DNA of 21,163 bases from Asterionellopsis glacialis (Eukaryota > Bacillariophyta > Plagiogrammaphyceae > Rhaphoneidales > Asterionellopsidaceae): assembly GCA_014885115.2 (NCBI GenBank), contig WKLE02002697.1:5777-26939 (forward strand). The letters are read 5' to 3'. A program made the translations under genes and the position numbers. Numbering within the stretch: position 1 is the stretch's first letter; the number at the start of each line of letters is the position of its first letter. This document shows positions 17,159 to 21,163 of the stretch, piece by piece. Under the pieces are notes generated by a model. That model made no database searches and was not told where the DNA came from. It saw only the letters and a program-made list of their open reading frames with translations.

Positions 17159-18955
17159 CTAAGACTTGTAAACAACGCCGTTGAACTCGGCAGGTTTTGT
17201 AACTCCTTCAACCCCGGTACTCTTGGCTACTCCACTGGTGGAAGTATAAGGACCCCAACTACTAAAGACCTGATCCTTTATATTATCAGTCTCGACACCT
17301 AGCATTTCTTCAGCAAATTCGATAGCTGCCTTTTCACGTCTTCTTTCCTTCATACGAGCGATCTTATTCCGTACAATCTTTCTCCAGTAGGAACCATCTT
17401 CATTGGGCTGAATTACAGTAACGATGTTGTTTTCGTCGTACATGATAACTGCTTGTTCTCGTGAATCATCAATGTCAGCACATTCGGCCCCATCCATTCC
17501 TGGGTCATCAAAATTGATCTCGCATTCTTCAATGCCAGAATCGACCACAGCGATTTTTTTACCGATAAGTTCATCAGCAGAAACAACAAGACCTAGAGGT
17601 GCCAAAGTTGACTTGTCGTACTCAAGAAGCATGCCATTGAGAACACCTAGTACTCTTCCGCAGCCAAGTTTCCACCAAGCAACGGTATCTGTAGTTATGG
17701 GCTCATCGCTTATCATGCAAAGTTCGTCCTCTTCTGCGCCGCAAATGTAGCCATCATCTCCGATTTGAGGAGTGTAAACTTTGAAATATTCATCATGTTC
17801 ATATGCCTCATCATCGTGGGCATAGACACCAACCTCGTGACTATCGTCTCTGTAGGTAATGGTTGCGTCGAGACGGATGTGACCATCCCTTTGGTGATCG
17901 ACTGTGCAGATTTCAAAACCATCCTTGTTTCCACGTAAAAGACGACTTTGTTGTCTTCCATCACGAGATGTACCACCTCTCATAACAGAAGTCTGTGCAA
18001 ATACACAGCTTCCTCTATTGGGGTACGGTCCTTCGCTGGGATCGATAGTGGGGAACGTAATAGAGTCTTGATAATCCTGACCCAAATGAAAATGACCAGA
18101 GAACCATCCTTTGATAGAACGGTGCTCACGCACTAGCTCGATGAACTTACGACACTGGTCTTCATTGGAGTGGTTCAACCAGCAGCAACCATTGATAACA
18201 TGGTTTTCTTGGAGAACACGAAGGCCGGAACCATTCGGAGGAGCATGAGTAAAGACGAAAATCTTCCACCCTTCCTCAGCAGGTTTGTCTTTAACCAATT
18301 GCTCAAACCAAGCAATTTGCTCAGCGTCAACAATTACCTCGTGTGATGTATATTTTGCATCTCGGAAGAGAGTAGAACATAGCCCAACAAGGAGAGTTTT
18401 TTCAGCAATTTCTCGGCAAAAATGGGGCGTCGGTTTGTTGTGTGCCTTGAGAAACATTTTTAGGTTAGCGGAATCAGTTTTAAACTCATCGATCCCTTCG
18501 AGGTCGTGATTGCCTCCGATGACTTCATAAGGGACACCAAAGCTATTCAAATACTGAGCTGCTGTCTCGTGACAGAGGGTGGTGCCGGCGTAAAGCTCAA
18601 ACGGGTTTTGTGGGTTATGGTCGCAATTCTTACTCTCTCCGAGATCTCCAAGAGAGACCATAGCAACATTCCCATGCTTATTTTTTTCTTCTTCAACAAC
18701 TTTGATCCAGTGTTCACGGCCAATTTCGTAGTCTTCCATTTTGCGTGGATCAATGTGAAGATCGCCCAAGATTCCTACCGCAAAAGCAGTTGGATCTGCA
18801 CTGTCTCCATTGACTTCACCATTGGCAGCCATTTTCGAACGTAAAAAGGCCCGCTGAGATTGCATAGTCGATAAAGGCATAAATGCATCGACTGGAAGAT
18901 TGTAAATCACAACCATGAGAGCCGCGTAGGCACTCGTCTTTGTAACGGGTACCAT
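17159..18955 (-). CDS. Calcineurin-like metallophosphoesterase, predicted plastid-targeted
   Basis: Single exon, 598 aa, ATG at 18955. The N-terminus is a signal peptide (about 1-24, core AYAALMVVIYNL) ending DA|FMPLSTMQSQRAF. Phe follows the cleavage site and then a Ser/Arg-bearing stretch, which is the bipartite plastid presequence of diatoms. The phosphoesterase core carries the metal-binding motifs in order: GDLH (64-67), GDLGES (103-108, the usual GDxxD/E place), GGNHDLEG (147-154), FTHAPP (235-240) and SGHFHLG (286-292). That is a complete two-metal site, so it should hydrolyse a phosphate ester; the substrate is not readable. Residues about 345-530 form an extra acidic, beta-rich domain that I do not recognise (AWWKLGCGRVLGVLNGMLLE). 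A basic helix RMKERRREKAA lies near 534-544. The protein is about twice a minimal family member, the surplus being this C-terminal part. Confidence 0.85.
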   Translation of the reverse strand: MVPVTKTSAYAALMVVIYNLPVDAFMPLSTMQSQRAFLRSKMAANGEVNGDSADPTAFAVGILGDLHIDPRKMEDYEIGREHWIKVVEEEKNKHGNVAMVSLGDLGESKNCDHNPQNPFELYAGTTLCHETAAQYLNSFGVPYEVIGGNHDLEGIDEFKTDSANLKMFLKAHNKPTPHFCREIAEKTLLVGLCSTLFRDAKYTSHEVIVDAEQIAWFEQLVKDKPAEEGWKIFVFTHAPPNGSGLRVLQENHVINGCCWLNHSNEDQCRKFIELVREHRSIKGWFSGHFHLGQDYQDSITFPTIDPSEGPYPNRGSCVFAQTSVMRGGTSRDGRQQSRLLRGNKDGFEICTVDHQRDGHIRLDATITYRDDSHEVGVYAHDDEAYEHDEYFKVYTPQIGDDGYICGAEEDELCMISDEPITTDTVAWWKLGCGRVLGVLNGMLLEYDKSTLAPLGLVVSADELIGKKIAVVDSGIEECEINFDDPGMDGAECADIDDSREQAVIMYDENNIVTVIQPNEDGSYWRKIVRNKIARMKERRREKAAIEFAEEMLGVETDNIKDQVFSSWGPYTSTSGVAKSTGVEGVTKPAEFNGVVYKS

Positions 18956-19386
18956 TGTTTCTCAGAAGTTTCGAGAAAAAATATAGAAACAAAAAAGAAA
19001 AAAAGAAATGTGTCGAGAATCAAGAAGCACGAGAAAACCATAAATTTTTGTTTTTGGAAGGAGAGTTCGAATGGCACCCGGCGTGAAGTTTGGCATACGA
19101 CCTAGTATGGAAGTCATGTACAATTATGTAGAAAATCTTACCAGGTAACCTTTGATTCTTTGATGCTTCCGACCATCGCTTTGTCGTAGGACAGCGTATG
19201 AAATATTACCATACGTATCAGTTTACATCTGAATCAACCAAACTTCAATGAGGATATGACGTCTGAGTGTCAACTACAATTAAGAAATTTGGTCGACGTG
19301 GCGAAAAACAAAGATCCTGATAAAAAAAATCACGTCACGCTTTCTTCATTCAAAAATAATAGACCTATAATATTATGTAGAAATAA

Positions 19387-19398
19387 TGTACCGGTACA
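19387..19398. repeat. Perfect 12-bp palindrome TGTACCGGTACA
   Basis: TGTACCGGTACA reads the same on both strands. It belongs to the GTACC/GGTAC word family scattered through the non-coding parts of the window. Confidence 0.7.
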
Positions 19399-19732
19399 GA
19401 CTGAAATCATGATTATCTCCCAACCTTGAAACCCGAAAAGGAGTGTTGTGTTATGGGTTCTCATCTGTACTTCGACAGAACACATTCACAGGGCAAACTC
19501 TTTGCCGTACAAAGACATACCGTAATGCGATATCCTTATCCTTGATACAGTATATCGATCGTAAGCCGGTTCGTACTGTCTGTTCATTTTTAGATGTAGG
19601 TCTATTTAGTCCTTTGTACTTCCTACCTTAACGTAAGACCACAGTACAGGTATGTTGTACTACCATCTATTAATACCGGTACAGGTACCCAGGTAAGGTC
19701 CTGGGTGCGACGTACAAAAACAAGAAAAGCAG

Positions 19733-19816
19733 ATGTTCGCGATTGGGGGATGGCGGACACAAAAAACTGTCACATGTTCGCGATTGGGGAGGATTGGAGA
19801 TACAAAAAGAAGTCAC
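19733..19816. repeat. Two-copy imperfect tandem repeat, 41 and 43 bp
   Basis: Both copies begin ATGTTCGCGATTGGGG (19733-19748 and 19774-19789). They continue with a purine-rich, ACAAAAA-containing middle and end in GTCAC. The identical 16-bp head and variable middle suggest a duplicated site rather than slippage of a simple sequence. No function is known to me. Confidence 0.75.
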
Positions 19817-20090
19817 AGGAAGGTTGATGACCCCAGTTAATTAGGAGTAGTCCTAATATGCGGTCTTGTGAATTATTCAAGCCTGCGTCAGGAATCATCC
19901 TTGTTATTCGAGCCTAGCCTAATATTACAGTAGTAAATTAGAGCAGGAAAAGTATCAAGATTTGCCAACCAAACGAATTGGAGAAATTAGAAAGAACGAA
20001 TATGATTTGCAAGGAAATAAAAGTATGCTAGGCAAACAAATAAATACTCATCTATTAAATTTATATACATTGCTGCTACGCTGAGTGTAA

Positions 20091-20904
20091 TTACGCAGAT
20101 CTTGGCGCCACTTCTCTGTGTCGTAGTGCGGGAGGCTTTCTCGTGTTGAATACCTTTTTGATTTCTTTTTTCCCTTTGAGTACGTCCCCATCTAGCTGGT
20201 ATGATGTTTCGCGTAACGTATTAGTTATGCTAGCATCTTCGTCGCTCGTAGATGTGGATGATTCCTCGTTGTGTTCAGAAGATTCTTGCAAACCTTCTGT
20301 AAATATTACAGCTGCCTCTTGTGCATCTTTGGTGCCATAATTTAAAGCTCTTGTTTTGGCCCATCTTGTTACTACAGTACATAGCACCTGTAGACCTTTG
20401 GTATCTTCTGTGCCCATCTGTCTAATACGGTCTTGCTCGTCTAAAATACATTTTACTACACACTTTTGTCTTTTCTTTTTTTCAAATTGAAGCTTGGATG
20501 AAAGGAGATCCTCTAATCCTCTAACACTATATTTTGTGCCATCTAATATTGATGTGTCTCCTTTTGCGCGACGGAGTGCTCTGATGGTCCTTACTGGTTC
20601 TCGGCGAATAGTATACAAATCGTTCGCCTGATAGGTGAAACATGTGAATGCCGAATAAAAGTGAATTAGACTCAATCAAGAGATGAAATTCGGGGAAAAA
20701 GCGAAGACACGATTTAACATGGGATTCACTTACCGTATACCATCTGGCATGCCTGTCAGATTCTGTCTGTTCTTCTAGGACACTAGCAATATCTGCGGGC
20801 TTCTCGCTGAAGCGCACTCGTCTTTGACAAGGACTGTAATCAGATCTCATCGTGGAGGATGTTGAATCCATATCTGTCATTAGCGAAACCTCAGAGGAGA
20901 TCAT
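20091..20904 (-). CDS. Diatom-type conserved protein of unknown function (VRFS...WYT...RGLE family)
   Basis: Two exons: 20904-20734 and 20627-20091, giving 235 aa. The 106-nt intron (20733-20628) has a GTAAGT donor and a CTATCAG acceptor, phase 0. The first 57 residues are Ser/Thr-rich, with the short motif RRVRFSEKPADI, then ARWYT. The junction reads WYT|ANDLYTIRREPVRTIRAL. Next come YSVRGLEDLLSS, a basic helix KLQFEKKKRQKCVV, and a helix with DEQDRIRQMG and DTKGLQVLCTVVTRWAKTRAL, then a Glu/Ser-rich tail. From memory this order of motifs (VRFS, W-Y, RGLE, then a Q/R-rich helix and an Ala-rich helix) defines a large expanded family of short proteins found in diatoms; no function is established to my knowledge. 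The motif spacing supports the splice model. Confidence 0.75.
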
Positions 20905-21030
20905 ACTTCTAATTTAGTGTTGAGTGTTCGTTTGTTCCCTAACGTTTCTCCGACTTCAGTTTTTGTGCGTGTCTGCTCAGGAATTCTTTTGATAGAGAGA
21001 GAGACATCCATCAATTACTTCAACTTTCTT
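20905..21030. promoter_or_regulatory. Short divergent promoter region
   Basis: About 126 bases separate the ATG of the minus-strand 235-aa gene (20904) from the ATG at 21031 on the plus strand. If both starts are right, the two genes share a compact divergent promoter. There is a GA-rich stretch (about 20990-21004) and pyrimidine-rich sequence before ATG 21031. No defined element was identified. Confidence 0.4.
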
Positions 21031-21059
21031 ATGCCAGGCCACAAATCTAAAAGCGAACG
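21031..21059 (+). CDS. Probable first exon of a gene continuing past the window
   Basis: ATG CCA GGC CAC opens a nine-codon stretch (MPGHKSKSE) followed by CG|GTAAGT, a consensus donor matching the donors of other genes here. The following sequence, full of GTACC words, has stops in this frame immediately (TAA within the donor), so it would be intron. The acceptor and the rest of the gene are outside the window. With so little coding sequence no product can be proposed. It may be a chance ATG plus donor. Confidence 0.4.
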
Positions 21060-21062
21060 GTA

Positions 21063-21163
21063 AGTACTGTACCTGTACCGTACCAGGTACCGTAGGACCC
21101 TACCTGGTAATGTACTGGTAGTACCTACCGGTACTTAGGTCCTACTTTACACCTCTACCTGTA
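21063..21163. repeat. Dense cluster of GTACC/CCTGGTA palindromic words
   Basis: Within 100 bases there are about ten copies of GTAC, with CCAGGTACC, CTACCTGGTA, ACTGGTAGTACC and TACCGGTAC crowded together. It lies in the putative intron following 21059 and is cut by the window end. It is the densest occurrence of the palindrome family seen at 5240-5283 and elsewhere. Confidence 0.65.

Larger units (their letters stand above)
18956..20090. other. 1.1-kb intergenic region with palindromes and a short tandem repeat
   Basis: It holds the promoter of the metallophosphoesterase (right of 18955) and the 3' flank of the 235-aa gene, both minus-strand. Visible structures are the palindrome TGTACCGGTACA (19387-19398), a cluster of related words (19676-19705), the two-copy tandem repeat at 19733-19816, and the small perfect hairpin ATTAGGA-GTAG-TCCTAAT (19840-19857). 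No supported gene. Confidence 0.6.

Noticed and set aside
16534..17302. Small plus-strand frames at 16534 and 17105
   Set aside because: There is no coding character or family, and the second overlaps the 3' end of the metallophosphoesterase on the other strand.
19060..19082. GTTCGAATGG, resembling a tRNA T-loop
   Set aside because: No acceptor, D-arm or anticodon stem can be placed around it.

Overview
The window looks like nuclear DNA of a diatom or close ochrophyte relative. Four gene models need GT-AG introns: four short ones (102, 106, 129 and 152 nt) and one of 405 nt. One protein begins with a signal peptide followed by an 'A|F' cleavage motif, the usual plastid address of algae with secondary red plastids. 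Another belongs to a short family I recognise as typical of diatom genomes (VRFS near the N-terminus, WYT, then RGLE). Sec14, DnaJ-X and fibronectin-III proteins are all eukaryotic. Genus and species cannot be read from the sequence.

Layout. 1-2060 is gene-poor and almost free of CpG. It carries broken open frames that look like a decayed mobile element. 2072-2543 is a cysteine-rich coding remnant with a shifted frame. 2894-4855 (-) is a two-exon Sec14/CRAL-TRIO lipid-transfer protein with two FFAT-like motifs. 4856-6042 is non-coding and contains a TA-flanked inverted-repeat element (MITE-like) and several TACCTGGTAC-type palindromes. 6043-8424 (-) is a single-exon protein of the N,N-dimethylformamidase large-subunit type, mostly known from bacteria, ending in VDEL. 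9425-11370 (+) is a three-exon DnaJ-X cochaperone with a glycine-rich N-terminal segment. 11732 to about 12400 (-) is a broken alpha/beta hydrolase that meets, head to head, a broken beta-propeller gene at about 12400-13555 (+). 13556-15680 is mostly non-coding, with one convincing small single-pass membrane protein (14210-14539) and one doubtful one. 15681-16421 (+) is a two-exon fibronectin-III protein ending in a CaaX-type prenylation signal. 17159-18955 (-) is a predicted plastid metallophosphoesterase. 20091-20904 (-) is the two-exon diatom-type protein of unknown function. A probable first exon of another gene (21031-21059, +) lies divergently beside it, and its intron runs off the window end.

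The genes do not form an operon or a single pathway. The recurring theme is membranes and lipids: an ER-contact-type lipid carrier, a membrane-associated cochaperone, a prenylated FN3 protein and a small TM protein. The other theme is genome decay: a CpG-depleted element, a MITE-like element and three broken genes. No RNA gene, CRISPR array or prokaryotic system was found. The most original observations are the tandem FFAT-like motifs, the probably transferred DMFase-like enzyme with a KDEL-like tail, the lipid-anchored FN3 protein, and the dispersed palindromes.
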